This document shows positions 23,495 through 31,185 of a stretch of DNA of 32,004 nt, in pieces. Numbering within the stretch: the first letter of the stretch is position 1; each line of letters opens with the position of its first letter. The notes beneath the pieces are model-generated. The model was not told the origin of the DNA. It saw only the letters and a program-made list of their open reading frames with translations, and ran no database searches. Source of the DNA: Nitrososphaerales archaeon (lineage in GTDB: Archaea; Thermoproteota; Nitrososphaeria; Nitrososphaerales; Gagatemarchaeaceae); contig JACWAI010000037.1 of assembly GCA_014874415.1 (NCBI GenBank), positions 1 through 32,004 on the forward strand, in the 5' to 3' direction. A program made the position numbers and the translations under genes.

Positions 23495-24145
23495 TCACCT
23501 TGAAATCGTGTTAGCGATCGCCAGGATCAGGTCTGAAATGTCTTCCACGCCGTCCTCGATGTCGTCCAACTTCCTCAGCACCTCGGTGTAGTGCTGGAAC
23601 GGGAAGTAGTCGAAGAGCTTGCGGTTCTCATACATGTCGTCGAAGCCGGAGTCCTTGAGCTCGTCGCCTTCTTCCTCGAGCTTCTCGATCTCCTTCCTGT
23701 AGGACTTCACCTCGTCCATGCTGTCCGCCTCCAGGAGCCTTCCGAGCGCCTCCAGCTGTTTGTCCGCCAGGTTGACCATCCCGACGAATGTCTTGGTCAT
23801 CTTGTCAATCATGGGGAGCTCAATCCCGCTGGTGACCGAGCGATTCACCTCGCGGGCGATGAAGTAATAGTCGTCGAAGATACTGTCAGTCAGGTCAACG
23901 ACGTGGAGGAGGTCTCTGAGAACGGCCGGGTTGATGGCGCCGTTCATGATGTCCTCGCTGAGCTTGAAGGTGAGAACGTCACTCTCCTTCTCGAGCGCCC
24001 TCATGCGCTCCACCACGCCGGCGTCGGACCGGCGCTCCTGGAACAGCTTGGTTGCAAGCTGCGTCTCTTCGCGCGCCTTGTCCGCCAGGGCCTTCAGCCG
24101 CTCGAAGATGCCTTTCTCTCCTGCCACGAGAAACCTGATCTTCAT
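23495..24145 (-). CDS. DUF47/PhoU-like PiT accessory protein
   Basis: A 216 aa all-helical protein of the DUF47 family. It has the PhoU-like E/D-rich helices: FERLKALADKAREETQLATK, MRALEKESDVLTFKLSEDI, LHVVDLTDSIFDDYYFIAR, then MYENRKLFDYFPFQHYTEVL and RKLDDIEDGVEDISDLILAI. DUF47 proteins are the usual partner of PiT transporters in bacteria and archaea and probably regulate transport. It is directly followed by pit (4 bp gap). A CGTTTAAGG box at ~24236 is the likely promoter, with a ~65 nt leader, longer than most genes here. Confidence 0.9.
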   Translation of the reverse strand: MKIRFLVAGEKGIFERLKALADKAREETQLATKLFQERRSDAGVVERMRALEKESDVLTFKLSEDIMNGAINPAVLRDLLHVVDLTDSIFDDYYFIAREVNRSVTSGIELPMIDKMTKTFVGMVNLADKQLEALGRLLEADSMDEVKSYRKEIEKLEEEGDELKDSGFDDMYENRKLFDYFPFQHYTEVLRKLDDIEDGVEDISDLILAIANTISR

Positions 24146-24351
24146 CTTCTCTCACTCCGGAGACGGCTCTCCGAAGGGCGGAAACCGATTAGCTGGAGGC
24201 CTGCCAATACCTCCCTGAGGGTTTGCGCATCGTCCCTTAAACGTCGCCATGGGGCTCATCGTGCCCCCTCAAGAGGGCGGTCTACCTATCCTGCTCTGTG
24301 GTCAAGGGGACGAGCGAAGTTAAAGGGGCATCCCCATGCCTAGCACTCTCC

Positions 24352-24753
24352 TTGACGAAGAATGACCAGGCGCGTGACATCGTCACGACGATGCTGACTG
24401 TGGGCGGAATAGTCGGGGGTCTCACGGGGAGCATCAGGGCGTCGTCGGCGATACTGGTGACCCTGGTCGTCTTTGTCTTCATATCCATGATATTCTACGC
24501 GGTGCTGACGGTCGAGGAGTTGCAGCCGGGACCGTTGCCGCCCAGCGCCTATGTCCCGTTCACCGCCATCGTCGCTCTTTTTTTCTCGGCCTTGCTGGGC
24601 GAGGTACTCTTTGACATTACGGGCATCGCCTGGCAAGGGTTCCTAATCGTGGGGGTCGGAACGGTGGTGCTGACCTGGGCACTCTTGTTCCAGTATTACT
24701 ACGAGAAGTTCATGCGACGATTCCGAAGGTCTCCCAGGGCACCTATTTCTTGA
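24352..24753 (+). CDS. Four-TM membrane protein of unknown function
   Basis: A 133 aa protein from TTG 24352. A GTTAAAGG box at ~24320 sits ~28 bp upstream, whereas the longer frame from 24298 has no promoter support. N-terminal Lys/Asp-rich helix (TKNDQARDIVTTM), then four TM segments (~12-22, ~28-50, ~70-92, ~98-120), ending in a basic tail (KFMRRFRRSPRAP). No family recognised. Divergent from the DUF47-pit operon. Confidence 0.55.
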   Translation: MTKNDQARDIVTTMLTVGGIVGGLTGSIRASSAILVTLVVFVFISMIFYAVLTVEELQPGPLPPSAYVPFTAIVALFFSALLGEVLFDITGIAWQGFLIVGVGTVVLTWALLFQYYYEKFMRRFRRSPRAPIS

Positions 24754-24875
24754 CGGGAGAGGACGACTCCTCCATGCGGAGGGTTCATTGTGCCTCCGCC
24801 GCGAAACTGGGCCTGCTCCATCGGGGTTCCCGACCCTCAGCCGCTCCCTCCGGCGTTCCGTGATTTCGCCGGCGC

Positions 24876-25064
24876 TCAGAACCAGCCTTTCTTGTCCTTG
24901 ATGGCGGCTGTGACCTTCTGAAGCGTCTCAGGAGGGATCGGGTCCAGCCTGTGCGCCTCCTTCGCGTGTTGTGCGATTTTCGGCATCAGCCCCTCCTGGG
25001 TCTTTGCACTTGCTTTGAAGTTGCAATCCAGACCGATGTCCCTGCATGCGAATTCCTTGGTCAT
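24876..25064 (-). CDS. DUF1059-family small protein
   Basis: A 62 aa protein matching the DUF1059 pattern: FACRDIGLDCNFKASAKTQE near the N-terminus (CRDxGxDC) and AQHAKEAHRLDPIPPE in the middle. Members are predicted small metal-binding proteins; biochemical role unknown. A TAAATAAT box lies ~28 bp before the ATG, so the transcript is leaderless. The 122 bp gap to its right-hand convergent neighbour ending at 24753 shows no gene. Confidence 0.85.
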   Translation of the reverse strand: MTKEFACRDIGLDCNFKASAKTQEGLMPKIAQHAKEAHRLDPIPPETLQKVTAAIKDKKGWF

Positions 25065-25223
25065 GATGTTCAGGTGTTACAACAGTAGACGATTATTTAC
25101 GTGTGTGGGAGCCGTGTTCCGAGTCCCGTGATGGGGCTTGTTGCGCCTCCGTCGGGATCAGCCCGTAGAACCTTCGTTCCGAGTTCAAATAGGCAGGCGT
25201 ATCCTGCATGCCAAGGTATCGTA

Positions 25224-26252
25224 GTGGAAGCCGAACGAGAGTTTGTCGACAACATCACGAGATTGGACTGGTCGACGTTCAGCCTTCCCACCGGCATAAG
25301 AGCTGGAGCGTTCGTCGTTCTCCCTTTCCTACTTGAACCCCTGATTGGGTACGTCAGTGCGGCATTCGCAGCTCTCGCAGGGATGTGGCTGACCAACACC
25401 GATGGGCCGAAGTCACGGATTCCCATCTGGGTGCTTCTGGTCGCCTGCTTTACGGAGTCTGCGGCCGTGGGGCTTGGAACGCTCTCTGGTACCACCGGGG
25501 CGATCGCTCCTTTGCTCGTCGGCGTCGGGGTGTTTCTTCCGATGCTGGTCCACGGGAACCCAACCTGGACGAGGGTTGGAACCTTCACGGCAATCACCTT
25601 CGCCGTCGGAGTCGGCCTCCCCGGGGGGTCCGACGCGGCGATGCAAAGGACGCTCTTCTCCCTCCTGGGCACTCTGTTGGTCCTGATGGGAATCGAGATG
25701 CAGCGCCACTTCGGCAATAGGGTTGGGGCAGCTCGCGGCATCGGAGCGCTGCCGGTTCCGGGTGACGCAAGGTTGCACCCTGACGCCCTGCGAAACGCCG
25801 TGACAGTCGGGACCGCCTCTGCGGTGGGGTTCTCCATCGGGATGGCTCTTGGCCTCCCCAGAGACTTCTGGGTAGTCATCACGATAATCCTGACCGTGCA
25901 ACCAAGCTTCAACGCTACGCTCACATTCACTTCGGGCATGCTGCTTGGCACGATCATAGGCGCGATCCTGGGAGCCGCGGTCGTCATAGGAACGAAGGAT
26001 GTGTTCGTTCAGCTGCTCTTCCTTTCGGCGTTCGCGGTCTTGATGTTCGCGACGAGGGGCGTGAACCTAGCCCTGGTGCAGGTATTCCTCGCCCCTTTCA
26101 TAATCGTGCTGTTGTATGTGATCTATCAGGGGCAGGCTAACTTCGCCGAGGCGAGAGTCGAGGACGTGCTGGTTGGAGGCTTGATTTCAATCGTAACAGT
26201 ATCCGTGTTGGGGCTGGACGCGGTCAAGAGGTACTGGAAGAAACCCGCGTGA
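25224..26252 (+). CDS. FUSC/aromatic-acid-exporter-like membrane protein
   Basis: A 342 aa protein from GTG 25224; CAAATAGG ~33 bp upstream supports this start, and the longer frame has no family sequence before it. Two FUSC-like bundles: IRAGAFVVLPFLLEPLIGYV, AALAGMWLTNTDGP; and a second block LRNAVTVGTASAVGFSIGMA, FWVVITIILTVQPSFNATL, GTIIGAILGAAVVIG. The WVxxTxxxVxQP-type motif is diagnostic for the family, which exports aromatic acids in bacteria. There is no HlyD partner here, so substrate and mechanism are uncertain. Confidence 0.8.
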   Translation: MEAEREFVDNITRLDWSTFSLPTGIRAGAFVVLPFLLEPLIGYVSAAFAALAGMWLTNTDGPKSRIPIWVLLVACFTESAAVGLGTLSGTTGAIAPLLVGVGVFLPMLVHGNPTWTRVGTFTAITFAVGVGLPGGSDAAMQRTLFSLLGTLLVLMGIEMQRHFGNRVGAARGIGALPVPGDARLHPDALRNAVTVGTASAVGFSIGMALGLPRDFWVVITIILTVQPSFNATLTFTSGMLLGTIIGAILGAAVVIGTKDVFVQLLFLSAFAVLMFATRGVNLALVQVFLAPFIIVLLYVIYQGQANFAEARVEDVLVGGLISIVTVSVLGLDAVKRYWKKPA

Positions 26253-26262
26253 AACGCCTGTT

Positions 26263-27057
26263 TCAGAGCTTCCGCTTCGGTTCGTAGACGACCAGTTCGT
26301 TCCCTGACCGCTTGAATTTCATCTGCTTTGTAGCTGCAAGCAGGGCAGGCTCGCTGAAGGCGTTCAGAATCTTCCTCTTAGACCTGAGAACTGCAAAGAC
26401 GAGACCTTTGTCTACAAAGACCCGGCCTCGTGAGAAAGGCTTCGCTGGAATAGGGCGATCTACGACGCCGTCCCCTTGCTTGTACGGATTCAGAGTCGTC
26501 CAAATCTCAATAGTATCGAGATTCTCTCCGAGGGCAGGATAGAACGGCCTCCTATCGACCTCCTCCCCTTCGCCATCCCTCGATCGCGTATACAGACAGA
26601 AAGGGTCGGAGAGAACCATCCCGTACGCCCACAGCTGGACGAAATAGGATCCCTTTAGGAAGACCTTGTCGTCTATTATCAGGAAGCGTACCGTGTCGCC
26701 CTGCCAATCCGTGAGCACGGCATCAGGAGTCCCCCTCAGGCCATAGCGGACCGAGCACATCGTCATGGACCAATAGAAGGTATCTTTGTTCCGGATGCGC
26801 TTGATTATAGAATCTGGGTCTGTGTCGACGCTTCTCATACGCTCAAGCGTCTTGTGGTCCTCGGTTCCCCTAAGCATCGCCTCCGTCGGCTCCGTGTTCC
26901 TGTAGATTTCTCTGACGACCAGGTCCCTAAGCTTCTCAGGGTGTCTGCGGTCGTTCTGGGCGAGCGCCGAGCAGCGTATGCACTCTGGCCTCATGACGCA
27001 TGTCAGACAGTTAGACATCGACGGCGGCAGCCTCTTCCTGCTCTGATACATCGGCAC
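26263..27057 (-). CDS. Cas4/RecB-like PD-(D/E)XK nuclease with N-terminal Cys4 cluster
   Basis: A 264 aa protein. The four nuclease motifs are in order: H68 (GTEDHKTLE), D112 in GLRGTPDAVL, the D-x-K triad D129-D130-K131 in FLIIDDKVFLKG, and Q141-x3-Y145 in QLWAYGMVL. This is the RecB/Cas4-type PD-(D/E)XK order, with QxxxY. The N-terminus carries NCLTCVMRPECIRC, i.e. C17-x2-C20-x5-C26-x2-C29, which could hold an Fe-S cluster or zinc. Cas4 instead uses one N-terminal and three C-terminal cysteines, so this is a distinct arrangement. It is the last gene of a three-gene operon, with 3 nt between stop and start. No CRISPR array or other cas gene adjoins it. A DNA-processing or defence role is an inference. 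Confidence 0.7.
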   Translation of the reverse strand: MPMYQSRKRLPPSMSNCLTCVMRPECIRCSALAQNDRRHPEKLRDLVVREIYRNTEPTEAMLRGTEDHKTLERMRSVDTDPDSIIKRIRNKDTFYWSMTMCSVRYGLRGTPDAVLTDWQGDTVRFLIIDDKVFLKGSYFVQLWAYGMVLSDPFCLYTRSRDGEGEEVDRRPFYPALGENLDTIEIWTTLNPYKQGDGVVDRPIPAKPFSRGRVFVDKGLVFAVLRSKRKILNAFSEPALLAATKQMKFKRSGNELVVYEPKRKL

Positions 27058-27060
27058 CAG

Positions 27061-27384
27061 CTATCTCACCTCTATCCTCCCGGGCAGCGCGTTCAGTGGG
27101 TCGGCGTACTTCTCGATGAGCTCATGCATGACCGACTCCCTCTGGAGCGTCTGGATGTACGAGTGGGGCCACTTGTACTCGAAGATTATCAGCCTCCCCC
27201 GACGGTCGAGGGCGAATATGCGGAACGTCAGCACCCACTGGGTCCCCTGGGAGTCGGCCCTCCTGACGTCCATGTCGTAGTGCACCGGAGAGTTGTCGTC
27301 GACCCTGACCCGGAAGTCCGGGTATAGGAGGAAGACCCTGACCACTCTGCTCTGCCGAGGCTGGAGCTCGCTAGCGGTGATCAC
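27061..27384 (-). CDS. Small protein of unknown function in the nuclease operon
   Basis: A 107 aa protein from GTG 27384; a longer frame starts at 27426. Either start overlaps the end of the upstream membrane-protein gene (14 nt for GTG). Mostly beta-strand: SRVVRVFLLYPDFRVRV, HYDMDVRRADSQGTQWVL, TFRIFALDRRGRLIIFEYKW, then a helix (LQRESVMHELIEKYADPL). The EYKWPH segment resembles motif III (ExK) of PD-(D/E)XK folds, so a second, minimal restriction-endonuclease-like domain is possible, but motif II is not clear. The following nuclease gene starts 3 nt after its stop, implying coupled translation and joint function. Confidence 0.55.
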   Translation of the reverse strand: MITASELQPRQSRVVRVFLLYPDFRVRVDDNSPVHYDMDVRRADSQGTQWVLTFRIFALDRRGRLIIFEYKWPHSYIQTLQRESVMHELIEKYADPLNALPGRIEVR

Positions 27385-27970
27385 TTGGCTGACCTCCCAC
27401 GTTCGAGACGGTCGGCTGTACGGCATTCTTTCGGCCCAGGCTCTCTTGGACCCATAGCCCTGCCACGGCGGCTGCGCCGGCGAGGACGATCGATAGGGTC
27501 GGGTCCATCCCGTATGCCGTGAGCACGTCGAAGAGGAGCAACCCTCCCGCGAGCGCCGTGACCAGGCCCAGTATCTTGTTGTAGAGCGCTATCCCCACAA
27601 GGAAAAAGACGAAGCCCGCCGCAAGCGGAATGAGGTCCCCGGTGACGAACTCCTGTGTCAGCACGTAAGCTCCGTACCCGATGACTAGGCCAATCCCTAG
27701 CATCACCAGGACGACACCAAACAGGCCACCCATTACGAAGCCAAGGATGACCCCAAGCAGGACCCCCAAGCTGCCGGAGCCCGCTAGGTACTGGGTCGCG
27801 AGGGAACCGCCGATGCTGGCGCCGACCAGCCCGACCGCGAAGAAGGCGACGACCTTGACGACTGTCCTCCCAGCGAAGATCAGGACAAGCGACACGACGA
27901 GCATGGAGAGCAGCAGGGCCCACGCTGGGACGGCGTTCGCTGCCGGCGCCAACTGGTTTGGTATTGACAA
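27371..27970 (-). CDS. Multi-TM membrane protein, first gene of nuclease operon
   Basis: A 199 aa, glycine-rich, very hydrophobic protein with about six to seven TM segments: LLSMLVVSLVLIFAGRTVV, GVLLGVILGFVMGGLFGVVL, LIPLAAGFVFFLVGIALYNK, SIVLAGAAAVAGLWV. The general layout resembles small-conductance membrane proteins of archaea (TMEM198-like), but no catalytic motif is visible. The start is TTG 27970, with GAGGCG ~10 nt upstream. Its stop overlaps the next gene start by 14 nt. Whether the membrane protein functionally belongs with the nuclease or is only transcriptionally linked is unknown. Confidence 0.65.
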   Translation of the reverse strand: MSIPNQLAPAANAVPAWALLLSMLVVSLVLIFAGRTVVKVVAFFAVGLVGASIGGSLATQYLAGSGSLGVLLGVILGFVMGGLFGVVLVMLGIGLVIGYGAYVLTQEFVTGDLIPLAAGFVFFLVGIALYNKILGLVTALAGGLLLFDVLTAYGMDPTLSIVLAGAAAVAGLWVQESLGRKNAVQPTVSNVGGQPSDHR

Positions 27971-28058
27971 CGTGATTTTTCGCCTCGCTTGAGCCCAAGC
28001 GGGCGACCTCAGAAATGGTCACCTAGCAACTTAATCGAACATATTTGAACAAGGAAAT

Positions 28059-28071
28059 GGGTGATTCACCC
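28059..28071. promoter_or_regulatory. Perfect 13 bp palindrome GGGTGATTCACCC
   Basis: It lies between the nitrilase stop and the promoter region of the membrane-protein/nuclease operon, ~90 bp before the TTG at 27970. Candidate operator of that operon; AT-rich sequence with possible TATA elements (CTTAATC, CATATTT) lies between it and the gene. Confidence 0.4.
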
Positions 28072-28167
28072 GTCAATCATGTAATTATTGGCCAAAGAAC
28101 CCAAAAAGTTCTCGGTAAGAGTGTGCCATCGTCTCCTTGTGAAAAGAGAGGGAATCGATCCTGAGCA

Positions 28168-28959
28168 TTAGGGCCCTGGGGAAGGGAAGGAGGTGCGCAG
28201 CTCTCGGAGCCTCTCTTCCCGGAGGGGTCTCTTTGAACGGAGGTCAAGGTCGACGACGATGGAGTTCTTCCCCTTCGGAGCACTGTGCTCGACGAGCTCC
28301 ATCACGTGCTGTCTCCTGTCGTAGTTCAGGTCGATGATGCTGCTCTGCCCCGGGAGTTTCGGAGGCGCGTAGAGGTTCGGAGCGACCACGGGTGTCCGGT
28401 TCTCAAGCGCTCTTGCTCTGAGATAGACCAGCCAGGGTTCGATCCCCTTCGTAGTGATGAGGGAAGGGACCAGCAACAGCTCGGCTCCTTTGAACGTCGC
28501 TTCTCTCGCTGCCTCAGGGAAGACCACGTCGTGGCAGACAAGGACGGCGACCTTGAAGCCGTCCATGGTCATCGGGTCGAATTTCGAGCCTGGAATCGCT
28601 CTGCGCTTCTCCCGACGGTAGAGATGGACCTTGTCTTGCCTGGAGAGGACTTCGCCGTCCGGCGACAAGGTGGCGCTTGTCATGTAGGTGTGCGCGCCTC
28701 TGACCTCGAAATTGGCGCCCATGTTGATGTAAGCGTCGAGCTCTTTGGCGAGCCCGGAGAATCGTCTGATTATCACGTCGTCTTCGATGAGGACTCTCGA
28801 AAGAAGCCAGTGTTCGGGAAGGCAGATGAGCCTGGCGCCTTTTGCCGAGGCCTGCCTGACTTGACGCTCTGCCTCTGCTGCCGCCTTGTCTGGTCTGTCC
28901 CCGTACAGACCGAGTTGGACTGCAGCGACCCTGAGCCCTCGCAAACCTACCTGCGGCAC
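28168..28959 (-). CDS. Carbon-nitrogen hydrolase (nitrilase superfamily)
   Basis: About 263 aa with the full Glu-Lys-Cys catalytic triad: Glu in ICLPEHWLLS, Lys in QDKVHLYRREK, Cys in VLVCHDVVFPEAAREA. This identifies an amidase/nitrilase-family enzyme that hydrolyses a C-N bond; the exact branch is not clear. Translation probably starts at GTG 28959 or TTG 28944; the frame stays open to 29304, but that part is non-homologous and overlaps the divergent coaBC start. Soluble, cytoplasmic. It is divergent from coaBC, with only ~65 bp between them. Confidence 0.85.
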   Translation of the reverse strand: MPQVGLRGLRVAAVQLGLYGDRPDKAAAEAERQVRQASAKGARLICLPEHWLLSRVLIEDDVIIRRFSGLAKELDAYINMGANFEVRGAHTYMTSATLSPDGEVLSRQDKVHLYRREKRRAIPGSKFDPMTMDGFKVAVLVCHDVVFPEAAREATFKGAELLLVPSLITTKGIEPWLVYLRARALENRTPVVAPNLYAPPKLPGQSSIIDLNYDRRQHVMELVEHSAPKGKNSIVVDLDLRSKRPLREERLRELRTSFPSPGP

Positions 28960-29022
28960 GTTTTGGACTGATTTCTGCGTTTTCTCCAGGCAAGACCTCA
29001 GCAAGGATATTACGCCGAGGGT

Positions 29023-30306
29023 TTGACGAACAGGTCGTTGGGAAGCCAGGGGAGGGGTGGAGACCCCCTCAAGGACATCAGGTCTACGCGCGGCAAGGAG
29101 CTCGAAGGAAAGAGGGTGGTCCTGTGCGTGACGGGGAGCGTCGCATCCATCGAAATCCCCTCGCTGGCCAGAGAGCTGATGCGCCACGGCGCGGAGGTCA
29201 ATGTGGCGATGTCCGACTCTGCCGAGAAGCTCGTGAGGCCGGAGGCGCTTGAATGGGCGACTGGGAACCCGGTCGTGAGGAAGCTGACTGGAAAGACGGA
29301 GCACGTCAGGCTGGCGGGGAATTGGAATGGCAAGGCGGATCTGGTCCTAGTGGCGCCGTGCACTGCGAACACGATCTCGAAGATGTCCCTGGGCATCGAC
29401 GACACCCCCGTGACCACCCTCGCCTCCATGGCGCTCGGAGGAGGCATACCCCTCCTTGTCTGTCCCGCTGCGCATGAGCCGATGTACAGGAACCCGGCAG
29501 TATTGGCGAATATTCAGCGCCTGAACGAAAGGGGGGTCGAGTTCGTTGGGCCCAGGTTCGAAGAAGGAAAGGCGAAGATGGCGACGGTGGGAGAAATCGT
29601 GGAAGCGTCGATAAGGCGGCTCGCCAAGAAGGATCTCGAGGGTAGGAGGATAATCATCACGGGAGGCCCCACGGCGGAGTTCATCGACCCCGTGAGGGTG
29701 ATCACGAACTTCAGCTCGGGGAAGATGGGGGTCGCCCTGGCGAAGGAGGCGTGGGTCAGGGGGGCAGAAGTGTCCTACATCTTCGGCGGGAAGCTGGCTC
29801 CCCCCGAATACATCAGGTCGAGGGTTGTGGTCACGACAGAAGAAATGAGAGATGCCGTCCTGGACGAGCTTGGGAAGGGAAAGTGCGACGCCTTCATCAT
29901 GGCGGCTGCACCCGCGGATTTCGCCCCCGAAGCTCGGGCGAAGGCGAAGATACGGACCAGGGATGGGGCTCTTTCGTTGAAGCTGAAGCCAAGCCCGAAG
30001 ATAATCGATGAGGTCAGGAAGGATTGGCCCGAGGTCTACCTGGTAGCATTCAAGGCCGAGACAGCGCCGACCAGAGACGAGCTGACCAGGGCTGCGAAGA
30101 ACTTCAGGAAAGAATCGGGGGCAGACATGGTCGTGGCCAACGATGTGAGCGGTGGGAAGGCCTTTGGAGCGGATACCAACAGTGTGTTGGTCGTCCACGA
30201 TGGCGGGTCGAAGAGCACGGGCGAGCTCTCCAAGAGGGAAATTGCAAGTGTCGTCCTGGATGAAGTCAGCAAGTCGTTGAGACGGCCGACTCCTCGAAAG
30301 GCTTAA
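29023..30306 (+). CDS. coaBC: Bifunctional phosphopantothenoylcysteine decarboxylase/phosphopantothenate-cysteine ligase
   Basis: A 427 aa CoaBC. The N-terminal flavoprotein half (CoaC) has VVLCVTGSVASIEIPSLARE, VLVAPCTANTISKM and PLLVCPAAHEPMYRNPAV with the catalytic His. The C-terminal half (CoaB) has RIIITGGPTAEFIDPVRVIT then NFSSGKMG, AAAPADF, KLKPSPKI and VVANDVSGGKAFGAD. Together they turn 4'-phosphopantothenate and Cys into 4'-phosphopantetheine in CoA synthesis. The TTG start is at 29023. The stop (30304-30306) overlaps the TTAAG box of the tRNA-Phe 5'-end copy that follows. Confidence 0.93.
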   Translation: MTNRSLGSQGRGGDPLKDIRSTRGKELEGKRVVLCVTGSVASIEIPSLARELMRHGAEVNVAMSDSAEKLVRPEALEWATGNPVVRKLTGKTEHVRLAGNWNGKADLVLVAPCTANTISKMSLGIDDTPVTTLASMALGGGIPLLVCPAAHEPMYRNPAVLANIQRLNERGVEFVGPRFEEGKAKMATVGEIVEASIRRLAKKDLEGRRIIITGGPTAEFIDPVRVITNFSSGKMGVALAKEAWVRGAEVSYIFGGKLAPPEYIRSRVVVTTEEMRDAVLDELGKGKCDAFIMAAAPADFAPEARAKAKIRTRDGALSLKLKPSPKIIDEVRKDWPEVYLVAFKAETAPTRDELTRAAKNFRKESGADMVVANDVSGGKAFGADTNSVLVVHDGGSKSTGELSKREIASVVLDEVSKSLRRPTPRKA

Positions 30307-30307
30307 G
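30303..30307 (+). promoter_or_regulatory. Box A (TTAAG) of the displaced tRNA-Phe 5' end
   Basis: TTAAG starts exactly 32 bp before the GCCGCGG at 30335, the same spacing as the box in front of the intact tRNA copy. It overlaps the coaBC stop codon. It presumably drove the tRNA before the insertion. Confidence 0.5.
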
Positions 30308-30332
30308 CACGAACCGTTGTTCGCTGGTCACC

Positions 30333-30349
30333 GTGCCGCGGTAGCTCAG
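30333..30349 (+). repeat. Displaced tRNA-Phe 5' end, direct repeat copy 1
   Basis: GTGCCGCGGTAGCTCAG is identical to 31169-31185 and matches the first ~15 nt of the tRNA-Phe gene (acceptor strand, TA, start of D-stem). The following sequence (TTTCTTGGC ... GCCAACTAAG, to ~30391) can fold as a TTGGC/GCCAA hairpin resembling the D-arm insertion of the downstream tRNA, but no complete tRNA follows. Confidence 0.75.
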
Positions 30350-30397
30350 TTTCTTGGCGAACTTGGGGCTTAAAAGGTCCTGCCAACTAAGTCGCTG

Positions 30398-31180
30398 TTG
30401 GTCACCGGAGAGCGAATTCAAGGCGATCCGCCACTTCTCGGCAATAAGAAGCTGGCGTCATATTCTACTGGATTGTTCAACGAAGAGGGATACAGCTACT
30501 GCAAAAGGCGTACCGGGCGTCGTGCTGGCGGACCCTCGCGAACGATAGCAATCACGATGTGCGACAAAGATGCACTTGGACCATTGGCAAAGTGGTGGGG
30601 ACTGCAAGTAAGACCTCGAGGAGGTGTGGCGATCACATGTGTAGACGGTCCTGCCTATCGTATTGAAGCATCTGGGTTCAGAGCCGAGTTGATAATTAAT
30701 GAAATGATGAAGTACGGTCTGAGCAAAGCTAAGGTCAGACAGTGGCGCAAGGTTGTTCGCCATTGCCGGAACAAGAAAAGCTCACGACGCAAACATCCTT
30801 CCCATCGTCGAATGCATTGTCTGCGGTTGCCCTTGGAAGGCGGTATTCTTGCCAGGTACTCGACTGGGTTGTTTAATGGTGGAGGCTGTAGCTACGCTTG
30901 GAAATCTGGGAAGTATTGGTATCCAAGGATTCAGGTAGGAATGTGTGATAAGGACGCTCTGGAACCTGTAGGAAAATGGTGGGCTGCACATGTTAGGTCG
31001 AAAGGAGAGAAGGTGAAAGTATGTGTGGGCGGTCCAGCCTACCAAATTGCGCTTTCAGGCGCCAGGACCTTAAGAGTTGTCGACGAGATGATCAAATACG
31101 GATTGAGCGATAGAAAAATCGAGCAGTGGCGCAAAGTATTAAGTCAGTGCGAAAGGCCCAGCCTGATGGTGCCGCGGTAG
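30398..31180 (+). CDS. Tandem LAGLIDADG-like homing-endonuclease-family protein
   Basis: A 260 aa protein, TTG start. Two homologous ~105-residue units: unit 1 from LASYSTGLFNEEGYSY (residues 19-34) and unit 2 from LARYSTGLFNGGGCSY (151-166). Both continue with MCDKDAL, KWW, GPAY, EM(M/I)KYGLS and QWRKV. This is the two-motif LAGLIDADG layout, where each motif contributes one catalytic acidic residue. In unit 1 the last acidic position is Glu (E30); in unit 2 it is Gly (G162), so cleavage of one strand may be lost (nickase or maturase-like or inactive). The stop codon TAG is inside the tRNA gene (31178-31180), and the unit is bounded by copies of the tRNA 5' end. The likely DNA target is the tRNA-Phe gene; this is inferred. 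Confidence 0.72.
   Translation: MVTGERIQGDPPLLGNKKLASYSTGLFNEEGYSYCKRRTGRRAGGPSRTIAITMCDKDALGPLAKWWGLQVRPRGGVAITCVDGPAYRIEASGFRAELIINEMMKYGLSKAKVRQWRKVVRHCRNKKSSRRKHPSHRRMHCLRLPLEGGILARYSTGLFNGGGCSYAWKSGKYWYPRIQVGMCDKDALEPVGKWWAAHVRSKGEKVKVCVGGPAYQIALSGARTLRVVDEMIKYGLSDRKIEQWRKVLSQCERPSLMVPR
31139..31143 (+). promoter_or_regulatory. Box A (TTAAG) of the intact tRNA-Phe, inside the upstream ORF
   Basis: TTAAG begins exactly 32 bp before the tRNA start at 31171, matching the spacing at the upstream copy. It lies in the coding sequence of the LAGLIDADG-like protein, so the element brings its own tRNA promoter. Confidence 0.5.
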
Positions 31181-31185
31181 CTCAG
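31169..31185 (+). repeat. tRNA-Phe 5' end, direct repeat copy 2
   Basis: Identical 17 bp copy of 30333-30349, offset by 836 bp. It forms the 5' end of the intact tRNA-Phe. Confidence 0.75.

Noticed and set aside
28960-29304. Upstream extension of the nitrilase-family protein
   Set aside because: It is antisense to the coaBC start and lacks family sequence; the conserved domain begins just after 28944.
30350-30430. A second complete tRNA starting at 30335
   Set aside because: A GGAGAGC at about 30406 could close the D-stem, but no anticodon arm or matching CCGCGGC acceptor strand follows before the downstream tRNA.
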